Source of the DNA: Silvibacterium dinghuense
Lineage (GTDB): Bacteria; Acidobacteriota; Terriglobia; Terriglobales; Acidobacteriaceae
Direction: 5' to 3'
Assembly: GCF_004123295.1 (NCBI RefSeq)
Contig: NZ_SDMK01000002.1
Coordinates: 310,001-374,000, forward strand
DNA: 64,000 bases
The notes beneath the pieces were generated by a model. It searched no databases, was not told the origin of the DNA, and worked only from the letters and a program-made list of their open reading frames with translations. Positions 50,714 through 58,628 of the stretch are shown one piece after another. Position 1 is the first letter of the stretch, and every line of letters starts with the position of its first letter. A program made the position numbers and the translations under genes.

Positions 50714-52471
50714 CTAGCGTACTTCGGCGAGCTCTTCTTCCAGCTGCTGCTTTTCATGCAGATCGGCATAATAGCCACCGCGAGCGAGAAGCTCCTCGTG
50801 GGTACCGAGTTCGGCGATACGGCCCTCTACGAGGACGGCGATGCGATCGGCATTGCGTACCGTCGAGACGCGGTGCGAAATCAGAATGGTGGTGCGTCCC
50901 TGCATGCGCCGGCGCAGTTCTTCGAGGATCTGTTCTTCGGTGTAGGTGTCTACGCTGGCCAAGGCATCATCGAGGATAAGGATGCGCGGGTTGCGGACGA
51001 GAGCGCGGGCAATGGCTGAGCGCTGCTTCTGCCCGCCGGAGAGCGTCACGCCGCGCTCGCCGACCAAGGTCTCAAAGCCGCGTGGAAACTCCTCGAACTC
51101 CTTGCGAATGTGCGCGGCCTGCGCGGCATCGAGCATTTGTTCGAGGCTGGCATCCGGTGCGCCAAAGAGGATATTTTCGCGAATCGTCTCGCTGAAGAGA
51201 AAGGTCTCCTGCGGCACGAAACCGATGCTTTCGCGCAGGGTGTCGAGCGGATATTGCCGGATGGGGTGTCCGTCGATGAAGACGGCGTCTTCGGGCGCAT
51301 CGTAGAGGCGGGGGATGAGGTTCACGAGCGACGACTTCCCGGAGCCCGTCGGGCCGACGAGCGCGAGGCTTGAGCCGGCGGGAATGGACAGGGAAATATC
51401 GTGAAGCACCGGCTTCGCGCCACCGTCATAGGTAAAGGTCAGGTGCCGGAATTCGATCTGCCCGTGGATCTCGTGATCCTCGGCGAGTTCGATCTGGGCG
51501 TCGCGGTCATCGATGGTCGGCTCTTCGGCCAGCAGCTCATGAATGCGGGCGACCGACGCGGTGCCGCGCTCAAAGAGATTCACCACCCAGCCGAGCGCAA
51601 TGATGGGCCAGGTCAGCATGAGCGTATAGGTGGCAAAGGCAGCAAAATTGCCGACGCTGATGCGGTGCGAGAGCACTTCATGGCCGCCGACGAGCAGTAC
51701 GATCATCATGGCCATGCCGAGTGTGAATTCGAGCGTGGGCCAGAGCATGCCCATGAGTTGAACGAGGCGCAGGCCGCGGCGGATGTACTCACGGTTGGAA
51801 CGCTCGAAGGCCTCTTTCTGCGCCTCCTCCTGGGCAAAGGCACGGATGAGGCGCGCGGCGGAGAAGTTCTCCTGTGCCTGCGCTGAGATATCGGAGAACA
51901 TGGCCTGGATGCGCTCAAAGCGCTCATGGATTTTGCGGCCCATGGCCTGCACTAGGATAGAAGCAAGCGGCAGCGGCACCAGCGCCACCAAGGTGAGCCA
52001 GGGACTGATGCGGAGCAGGAAGTAGAGCGCGCCAATGGAGAAGAGCACCGTGTTGGCGCTGTACATGATCGCGGGACCAAGAAGCATGCGCACGGCGTTC
52101 AGGTCGTTGGTCATGCGTGCCATGATGTCGCCGGTGCGGCGCTGCTGGAAGTAGGCGGCGGGCTGCTTCTCGAGCTGCAGGAAAAGATCATTGCGCAGGT
52201 CGAGCTCGATGTCGCGCGAGATGCCGATCAGAATCCAGCGCGTAAAAAAGAGAAAAACGCCCTTGGAGAGGGAAATGCAGACCAGGAGACTGGCGTAGAG
52301 AACGATCTTCTGCTGGGTGACTCCATGATTCAGGTCGTCGATCGCTTTGCCAATCACGTATGGGAAGAGAATCCACACCGCATTCGAGAGTACGGTGACC
52401 AGTCCTCCCCACAGGTAGGCGCGTGTATAGCGGCGCATGTACGGGAAGAGCGGTCTGAGACGCTGAAACAT
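50714..52471 (-). CDS. ABC exporter half-transporter (MsbA/YheI-like)
   Basis: 585 residues: six-helix membrane domain followed by an ATPase domain with Walker A GPTGSGKS, signature LSGGQKQR, and Walker B ILILDD. The catalytic Glu of the usual ILDEA is Asp here (ILDDALASVD), a mark of YheI/MdlA-type subunits that often work as heterodimers; a partner is not in this window. It may export lipid or a drug. It starts 27 bp downstream of the LptFG gene on the same strand, so a role in envelope lipid movement is inferred. Confidence 0.9.
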   Translation of the reverse strand: MFQRLRPLFPYMRRYTRAYLWGGLVTVLSNAVWILFPYVIGKAIDDLNHGVTQQKIVLYASLLVCISLSKGVFLFFTRWILIGISRDIELDLRNDLFLQLEKQPAAYFQQRRTGDIMARMTNDLNAVRMLLGPAIMYSANTVLFSIGALYFLLRISPWLTLVALVPLPLASILVQAMGRKIHERFERIQAMFSDISAQAQENFSAARLIRAFAQEEAQKEAFERSNREYIRRGLRLVQLMGMLWPTLEFTLGMAMMIVLLVGGHEVLSHRISVGNFAAFATYTLMLTWPIIALGWVVNLFERGTASVARIHELLAEEPTIDDRDAQIELAEDHEIHGQIEFRHLTFTYDGGAKPVLHDISLSIPAGSSLALVGPTGSGKSSLVNLIPRLYDAPEDAVFIDGHPIRQYPLDTLRESIGFVPQETFLFSETIRENILFGAPDASLEQMLDAAQAAHIRKEFEEFPRGFETLVGERGVTLSGGQKQRSAIARALVRNPRILILDDALASVDTYTEEQILEELRRRMQGRTTILISHRVSTVRNADRIAVLVEGRIAELGTHEELLARGGYYADLHEKQQLEEELAEVR

Positions 52472-52498
52472 CGATCTGAATTCCTCCGCGCCGGAGCG

Positions 52499-54817
52499 CT
52501 AGGTGGACGACCGCAAGAGCAGGTATCCGCCGGCCAGAGCAAAGATGACGTCCGGCGACCAGGCGGCAAGGACCGCCGGCAGCAGGTTGACATCCCCCAT
52601 GGCCTCAAACGTACCGGATACCACGAAGTATGCGATCGCCACCCCGATGGCTACGCCGATGCCGGCCAGCGAGCCGCGCTTGCCCATGGTCAGGGCGAAG
52701 GGAACGGCGAGAATGGCCATCACGAACGTAATCATTGGATACGACAGCTTCTTGTTTAGCTGCACCTTTAAGCGCATGGTGTCGAAGCCGCTCTGGCTGA
52801 GATCGTGGATATAGCGCCGCAACTCCTCGAAGCTCATTTCTGTCGAGAGGCGGACTTCCTTCTTGAAGTACTGCGGCTCCTCGACAATCTCCGGGAAGGT
52901 GCTCACGTCGAAGGTCTGGTAGTTGCTGATCTCTTCGCCCGAGAAGCTGCGGTCCCAGCCATGTTCGAAGACCCACTTGTGCAGATGCGGCTCCCAGTGG
53001 GCGCTGGAGGCGTGGATACGCCGGGTGAGCGAGAAGGTGTCGCGGTTGAACTCAAAGACCGTCACGTTGCCGAAGGTGTTCTGGTCGGCGTCGAAGTACT
53101 CGTAGAAGAAGATACGGCTGGGCTGGCCCTTCTGCTGCAGGCCGAAGATCCAGTTCTGCCCCGGATGCTCCATGGTCTGTGGCGGCCGGCCTTTGATGAC
53201 ATTGCGCAGCGCCTCCTGCTTGCGGTTGGCCTTGGGCAGGTAGGCTTCGTCGAAGACAAAGAGCGAGGTGGCGAGAATGGCCGAGATCACCATGACCGGC
53301 AGCACGATCCGGTAGAGGCTGATGCCGGAGGCCTTCATCGCCGTCAGTTCGCTCGAGCGGTTGAGCAGGCCGAAGACCACCAGCACGGCAACCAGGACGC
53401 AAAGCGGCGTGATGATGTAGATCTGGCTGGGCGCGAGATTGAGCAGGTATTCGCCCACAATGAGCAAGGGCGTCCGGTTGCGGATAATGTCGCCGAGCAG
53501 TTCGAGGAAGGTGAAGACCAGGAGCAGCATCACGAAGGTGATGAGCACCATGAAGAAGACACCGAGGAACTGCTTCAGGACATATTCGTCGAGGATGAGA
53601 GGGAAGTGCCCGCGGGTGCTGCGAAGACGAGCCGTGGCGGTGCGGCCTTTGGTGCTGGCGTTTTCGTCCTTCGCCGAAGATTTGAACCACGATCCGATGG
53701 AGCTGACGGCCGCGAGCGCCGCGCCGCCGGAGGACATCTGGCGCAGCAGGAATACGCCGCAGGCGGCAAAGATGGCATTCGCGGCCCAGGCGCCGACCGC
53801 TGCCGAGACCTTGCCCTGGCGAGCGAGCGCGGTGCCCGTATAGGAAAGGATGTAGTAAAGGAAGACCAGGACAATGCTGAGCACAAAACCCGCACTCTTG
53901 CCGCCGCGCTTGGACGTAATGCCCAGGGGCACTCCGACCAGCATAAGAACGATGCAGGCGGCAGGATAGGCGAAGCGCTTATGCAGCTCGAGCAGGTACC
54001 ACTTGCCGCCTTTGAGGTGCGAACGCCGCAGCAACTCCGTGTTGGACATGGCCAGAATCGGCGACTCGCCGCGTGAGGCGTGCGAGTCCTCCTGCGGAAT
54101 CAGCTGCAGGGGCAGGTCCGTCTGCGAAAACGTGGAGACGGTGTAATGATCCGGCTGGTCGGGGTCGGATTGGTGTTCGGTTCCATCCCGCAGCCGCATG
54201 ATCGCGGCCTCACCTTTATGGTCTACGACGGTGGCGCTGGCGCCGGTCGTGATCTTTGGCGAGGTGGGGTCGGAGAGATCGGCGAGGAAGACCTGCGTCC
54301 ATTCCGCCGCGCCGGAGATAGCGCGCACATTTTCTACATAAAGGACGTAATTCTTGAAGTCTTCGTAGAAGACCCGGGGCTGAACCTCATAAGAAGCCTG
54401 GGCATTCAGCAGGTCAGCCTCGAGGTGCATGGAGGTCGCCGTAGCCAGCGGAGCGAGGTACAGCGTATTGCCGAGGCCGAGCAGCCAGCCGATGACCGCA
54501 ACACTGCTGACGACTCCTACAAACCGCCATACGCCGACGCCGGAGGCGCGCATGGCCGTGATTTCACTGTCGGCTGCGAGACGGCTGAGCCCGAGCAGGA
54601 TGCCCACAAGCACGGACATGGGAATCGTGACCGTGAACATGTTGGGCAGCATGAGGAAAAAGATGGCCGCGACGATTCCCAGCGAGGAGCTGTTCCGTAC
54701 CACCAGCTCAAGCAGGTGGTAGATGTGCGGCATGAAAAGAACGAAGGTGAAAATCGCCCCGCCGATGAGGGCGTGGGACAGCACTTCCTTGAGGATGTAA
54801 CGAGTGAGGATGCGCAC
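52499..54817 (-). CDS. LptF-LptG fused permease for LPS export
   Basis: 772 residues containing two YjgP/YjgQ domains in one chain. The first (about 1-365) starts MRILTRYILKEVLSHA and the second starts near residue 410 at LDEYVLKQFLGVFFMVLITF; each has TM helices, an Ig-like periplasmic insert (jellyroll) and a GSLAG or similar end. In E. coli LptF and LptG are separate and form the LptB2FG transporter that lifts lipopolysaccharide from the inner membrane. Fusion means a fixed 1:1 ratio. It lies 27 bp before the ABC exporter gene, so the two likely form an envelope operon. LptB and LptC are not in this window. Confidence 0.93.
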   Translation of the reverse strand: MRILTRYILKEVLSHALIGGAIFTFVLFMPHIYHLLELVVRNSSSLGIVAAIFFLMLPNMFTVTIPMSVLVGILLGLSRLAADSEITAMRASGVGVWRFVGVVSSVAVIGWLLGLGNTLYLAPLATATSMHLEADLLNAQASYEVQPRVFYEDFKNYVLYVENVRAISGAAEWTQVFLADLSDPTSPKITTGASATVVDHKGEAAIMRLRDGTEHQSDPDQPDHYTVSTFSQTDLPLQLIPQEDSHASRGESPILAMSNTELLRRSHLKGGKWYLLELHKRFAYPAACIVLMLVGVPLGITSKRGGKSAGFVLSIVLVFLYYILSYTGTALARQGKVSAAVGAWAANAIFAACGVFLLRQMSSGGAALAAVSSIGSWFKSSAKDENASTKGRTATARLRSTRGHFPLILDEYVLKQFLGVFFMVLITFVMLLLVFTFLELLGDIIRNRTPLLIVGEYLLNLAPSQIYIITPLCVLVAVLVVFGLLNRSSELTAMKASGISLYRIVLPVMVISAILATSLFVFDEAYLPKANRKQEALRNVIKGRPPQTMEHPGQNWIFGLQQKGQPSRIFFYEYFDADQNTFGNVTVFEFNRDTFSLTRRIHASSAHWEPHLHKWVFEHGWDRSFSGEEISNYQTFDVSTFPEIVEEPQYFKKEVRLSTEMSFEELRRYIHDLSQSGFDTMRLKVQLNKKLSYPMITFVMAILAVPFALTMGKRGSLAGIGVAIGVAIAYFVVSGTFEAMGDVNLLPAVLAAWSPDVIFALAGGYLLLRSST

Positions 54818-54836
54818 GAAACTTCTTTCCGAGGTT

Positions 54837-55149
54837 TAGAGCCTGTTATGCCTTTTCCGGCGGTCGTCGCTGGGCGCCAATTTTTTCGAGGTCGAGGAGT
54901 GAGTTGCGACGGATATCGGGTTATATCCGAGCAGCGAACGACGAAGAGATCGGGAAAATTGGCCCCAGCCCTTCGGGTTGCGGGGAAAATCGGCCCATAC
55001 TTCGTTGTCGGCCTCGCCTTGGAATGACCAAAGCCTTCGTCCTCCGCCTCGTCTCCCACCCCGCGGACGGAGACCTGTCCGTGGGGACCCCGGTCTGGGC
55101 CGATTTTCCCTCGCAACGACGACCACGGGAAAAGACATAACAGGCTCTA
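54837..55149. mobile_element. MITE-like element with terminal inverted repeats
   Basis: About 37-bp imperfect terminal inverted repeats, 54837-54873 and 55113-55149: the left begins TAGAGCCTGTTATG and the right ends CATAACAGGCTCTA. They flank 240 bp with no ORF of merit. The outer TA on both sides could be a TA target duplication, as made by IS630/mariner or some IS5-like transposases. Internal repeats (GGGAAAATCGGCCC at 54983-54996, inverted at 55097-55110) add structure. No transposase gene is present. Confidence 0.65.
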
Positions 55150-55186
55150 GTGTACCGTGCGCTGAGCGATGCGGGGCGCAGACAGG

Positions 55187-55642
55187 CTATTTTGCAGGTT
55201 GATAACTGCCAACTTCCGGACGAAAAGCGATGGCAATGCGATTCCAGCTGTTGATCTGGGTAATGGCAAAGGTGAGCACGGCAAGCTGGTGCTCATCGAA
55301 TTCGGCCCGGACTTCCTCGTAGACCGCGTCGGCGGCGTGTCCCTGCTGGATGTTGGTGACGGCCTCGGTCCAGGCGAGAGCCGCACATTCGCGTCCGGAA
55401 AAGAAGGGTGTCTCACGCCAGGCATTCAGGACATAGAGGCGCTGCTCCGTCTCGCCGTGGGCACGGGCGTCCTTACTGTGCATGTCCAGGCAGTATGCGC
55501 AGCCGTTCAGCTGGGAGGCGCGCATCTTTACCAGCTCGAGGAGAGAGGCCTCAAGACCGCCGCGCCGGATGACCGCTTCCAGGTGATACATCGCCTGGAC
55601 GGCTTCAGGAAAGGCCGATTTGTAATCGAGACGTTCGGACAT
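55187..55642 (-). CDS. AhpD-like carboxymuconolactone decarboxylase-family protein
   Basis: 151 residues. The peroxidase-type motif CAYCLDMHSKDARAHGE with Cys48 and Cys51 matches the AhpD-like group, as does RETPFFSGRECAALAWTEAVT. Members reduce peroxides or act as thiol-disulfide exchange proteins. It is the last gene on the strand of the desaturase/kinase/regulator set, 72 bp after the regulator gene stop, so it may be co-expressed. An upstream in-frame ATG (55705) would add 21 residues; I chose ATG 55642 (MSERLDYKSAFPEAVQAMYH), typical of the family. Confidence 0.9.
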   Translation of the reverse strand: MSERLDYKSAFPEAVQAMYHLEAVIRRGGLEASLLELVKMRASQLNGCAYCLDMHSKDARAHGETEQRLYVLNAWRETPFFSGRECAALAWTEAVTNIQQGHAADAVYEEVRAEFDEHQLAVLTFAITQINSWNRIAIAFRPEVGSYQPAK

Positions 55643-55714
55643 GTTTGCACCCGATGAAATAGATGAAGAGGCAGAGCGGAGAGTCGCCTGGAATTTTGAG
55701 AACAAGCCGCAGTA

Positions 55715-56452
55715 TCAGGCCGAACTGTGAAACCGGTATCCCACACCGCGAACGGTCTGGAGATAGACGGGGCGCGAAGGCTCGTCTTCGAGATAACGCC
55801 GCAGGCGGACAATGAAGTTGTCGATAGCGCGAGTGTCGGTGTCCTCGTGAAGCCGCCAGACCTGCTCTAAGAGCTCCTTGCGGGAGACAATGCGGCCACG
55901 GTTCTGGATGAGGTAGCGGAGAAGGTCGGCTTCCATCAGGGTGAGGTGCGTGGTGCGGCCTAACGCCGTCAGCTCGAGGGATTCGAAGTCAATGATGCGG
56001 CCGTCGAACTCGAAGCGGGCCGGCACGCTGCTCTGGACCGCAGCTATCTCGACAGGCTGCTGTGCGCTGGGGCGATGCCATTGCATGCGCCGCAGCAGGC
56101 CGTTGAGCCGGGCAAGCAGGATGGAAAGATCGAAGGGCTTGGTGAGGTAGTCGTCGGCACCGGATTCAAAGCCGAGGAGCACATCTTCGGGGCGGCCGCG
56201 GGCGGTAAGGATCATCACCGGAACGAAACTCTCGCGGGCGCGCAGCTCGGCCACGACTTCGAAACCACTTTTGCCGGGGAGCATGGCGTCGAGAAGAACG
56301 GCATCGAAGGAATCCTCGGCCAGACGCTCGAGCGCGCCCTCGCCATCGCCCTCAATCAGCACATCGTAGCCCTCGGCCTGCAGGTTAAAAGAAAGTCCCT
56401 GGGCGAGATGGGCTTCGTCTTCGACGACAAGAATGCGGGCCGGTGTGCTCAT
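55715..56452 (-). CDS. OmpR/PhoB-family response regulator
   Basis: 245 residues. Receiver domain with ILVVEDE, phospho-acceptor Asp55 in VLLDAMLPG and KPFD; C-terminal winged helix with HLTLMEADLLRYLIQNRGRIVSRKELLEQVW and a DNA-recognition RAIDNFIVRLRRYLE. It pairs with the kinase gene just upstream: the two overlap by 4 bp (ATGA), so translation is coupled. Targets are unknown. Confidence 0.96.
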   Translation of the reverse strand: MSTPARILVVEDEAHLAQGLSFNLQAEGYDVLIEGDGEGALERLAEDSFDAVLLDAMLPGKSGFEVVAELRARESFVPVMILTARGRPEDVLLGFESGADDYLTKPFDLSILLARLNGLLRRMQWHRPSAQQPVEIAAVQSSVPARFEFDGRIIDFESLELTALGRTTHLTLMEADLLRYLIQNRGRIVSRKELLEQVWRLHEDTDTRAIDNFIVRLRRYLEDEPSRPVYLQTVRGVGYRFHSSA

Positions 56453-57417
56453 GCTGTCTCCGAGCGATGAAGCGAAGTGACCGCGGGCGTCTCGAGAGCG
56501 GTGAGCAGGCGGGGAAGCTGGATGCTGACGGTCGCGCCAAGGCCGAGTCCAGGGCTGGCCGCAAAGGCATCGCCGCCGTGCTGCCTGGCGATGGTGCGGA
56601 CCAGAAAGAGTCCCAGGCCAGTGCCTTTTGTACGTAAAACACTGCGCGTGGGCACGCGGTAAAAGCGCTTGAAGATGCGCTTGAGGTGCGCGGCGGGAAT
56701 ACCGATGCCGGAGTCCGTGACGCTGAGGATAATCCAGGCATCTTTCTCGATGTGCAGGCTGACCCGGATGCGAATAGCGGAGGCCGAGTACTTCACGGCA
56801 TTGTTCAGCACGTTGAGCACGATGGTCTGCAGTTCGTCGGGATTCCCGCGCACGATCATGGGCACACCGGGATCGTCGGCCTCAAAGGAGATCGGTTGCG
56901 GACTGCCGGGTTCCGCATCCAGGTGATTGCGCGAGCGGGTGATATCGATGGAAGCGGCAACGAGGCTGCGCATATCCACCGGAACGCGGACCTGGGTGCG
57001 GGAGCGCTGGCCGACCTCGCCCGCTTTGAGAACCTGCTCGACCGTAGCCAGCAGGCGGTCACTATCCTCGCGCATGATGCCGTAGAACTTGGTGCGAGTG
57101 GCTTCGGGCAGCTCGCGGCGTTCGAGCGTTTCGAGATAAAGCCGGATCGAGGCAATCGGCGTCTTCAGCTCGTGGGTGACGGCATTCAGGAAGGCATCGT
57201 GGCGCTCGTTGCGCCGGACCTCACGCACCAGAAAGATGGTATTCAGAACCACTCCGGCGATCAGCAGCACGAAAAATGGAATGCCCAGGATCATGGGCAT
57301 GAAGCGGCGCCAGTTGAGGATGATCCAAGTGACGTTGAGCGTGACCGCGACGCCGACCAGGCAGACGCCGAGCACGATAAACAACACCATGTTCCGTTTT
57401 CGTCCGCTGATCCTCAT
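56449..57417 (-). CDS. Sensor histidine kinase with two membrane helices
   Basis: 322 residues. Two TM helices (about residues 10-33 and 40-62) are joined by only about six residues (NWRRFM), so the input is probably read inside or close to the membrane. HisKA domain has phospho-acceptor His82 in VTHELKTPIAS; the ATPase domain has NVLNNAVKY, SVTDSGIGIP, and TGLGLFLV. There is no HAMP or large sensor domain. The start ATG 57417 was chosen because the frame upstream is unlikely coding. It lies 65 bp after the desaturase gene, which suggests that lipid state or desaturation is the input. Confidence 0.93.
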   Translation of the reverse strand: MRISGRKRNMVLFIVLGVCLVGVAVTLNVTWIILNWRRFMPMILGIPFFVLLIAGVVLNTIFLVREVRRNERHDAFLNAVTHELKTPIASIRLYLETLERRELPEATRTKFYGIMREDSDRLLATVEQVLKAGEVGQRSRTQVRVPVDMRSLVAASIDITRSRNHLDAEPGSPQPISFEADDPGVPMIVRGNPDELQTIVLNVLNNAVKYSASAIRIRVSLHIEKDAWIILSVTDSGIGIPAAHLKRIFKRFYRVPTRSVLRTKGTGLGLFLVRTIARQHGGDAFAASPGLGLGATVSIQLPRLLTALETPAVTSLHRSETA

Positions 57418-57482
57418 GAGTGCAAAGAAGAAGCCCGCTCGGTCGATTGTACCGGGCGGGCTGATCGGTGAGGCGGCGCTGC

Positions 57483-58418
57483 TCAGGCGACACCGGCCGG
57501 CTTGGGGTTGGCCGGGTCCCAGTGGGCGACCTTTACATCGCGGGCGAGGCCCAGTTTTTTGAGCAGCAGGATGCCGTAGTAGTTGGGATCGAACTCCCAC
57601 CAGGTGAGGCCGTGGCGCGCAGAAACCGGATGCGCATGATGGTTGTTGTGCCAGCCTTCGCCGCCGGTGAACATGGCGAGGACGAAGCTGTTGCGGGAGC
57701 TATCCTTTGTCTCGAAGCGGCGCGAACCGACCATGTGCGTCCAGGAGTTAACCAGCCAGGTGGCGTGGAGACCGAGGGTCACGCGGAGGAAGATGCCCCA
57801 CATGATGCCCGACCAGCCGGCGATCCAGTAGAGCGGGAAAGCGACGACGACCAGCGAGAGCCAGTGCCACTTGCTAAGCCAGACATGGAACTTGTCGCGG
57901 GCGAGATCGGGAGCGTAGCGGGCGAGCACCGCGGTCTCGTCATGCAGTGCAATGCCGCAGAGAATCCAGCCGATATGCGCCCAGAAGGCTCCGTCCTTCG
58001 GCGTATGAGGATCGCCTTCATGGTCCGAAAGCTGGTGATGGACGCGGTGCGTCGCCACCCAGAAGATCGGTCCACCTTCAAGAGAAAGCGTGGCGCCGAT
58101 GGTCATGAAGTACTCGAGCCACTTGGGAACCTTGTAGCCGCGGTGGGTGAGCAGGCGGTGGTAGCACATGCCGATGCCCATGTTCGAGGCGTAGAACCAG
58201 AGCACGACCGAGCAGATCAGCGCCTTCCAGCTGAACATGAAAAGGGCCGCGATCGCTCCAAGATGGAAAACGGCCATGACAATGGTCGTTATCCAGGCAA
58301 TCGAACCACTCTGAGCCTTGCGGCCGAGGGTGATCTGCGGCTTCGTGTCCGCGGGGATGGGACGGGCCGCGGTAGCGGCAGTGCGGATTTCGGACTCTTC
58401 GAGTACATCAAACGGCAT
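57483..58418 (-). CDS. Acyl-CoA delta-9-type fatty acid desaturase
   Basis: 311 residues. The three histidine boxes of the membrane desaturase family are present: HRLLTH, HRVHH and HNNHH. Four hydrophobic segments surround them. It introduces a double bond into fatty acids of membrane lipid, with iron and oxygen. It starts the likely operon desaturase-kinase-regulator-AhpD. ATG 58418 (MPFDVLEESEIRTAA) matches the length of similar proteins; an upstream frame is open but would add residues unlike the family. Confidence 0.92.
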   Translation of the reverse strand: MPFDVLEESEIRTAATAARPIPADTKPQITLGRKAQSGSIAWITTIVMAVFHLGAIAALFMFSWKALICSVVLWFYASNMGIGMCYHRLLTHRGYKVPKWLEYFMTIGATLSLEGGPIFWVATHRVHHQLSDHEGDPHTPKDGAFWAHIGWILCGIALHDETAVLARYAPDLARDKFHVWLSKWHWLSLVVVAFPLYWIAGWSGIMWGIFLRVTLGLHATWLVNSWTHMVGSRRFETKDSSRNSFVLAMFTGGEGWHNNHHAHPVSARHGLTWWEFDPNYYGILLLKKLGLARDVKVAHWDPANPKPAGVA

Positions 58419-58628
58419 GCAGTAGGTTCTCTCAAAAATGAAAGTGTCTGTTTTGACCCTAACAGTGGAGCCATGGCCTAGGTGTAAGAGTTTTGTAATC
58501 GCGGTGACAGGTGACCGGGAGCGGCACAATCCGGCCGGAATTCCGGTAGACAGGGCGCTCCAGCAAAAGTCACAACTTGTTCATCTGGAAGACTCACAAT
58601 ACCCTGAGCAACGTGTGAGGCCCCGGCT

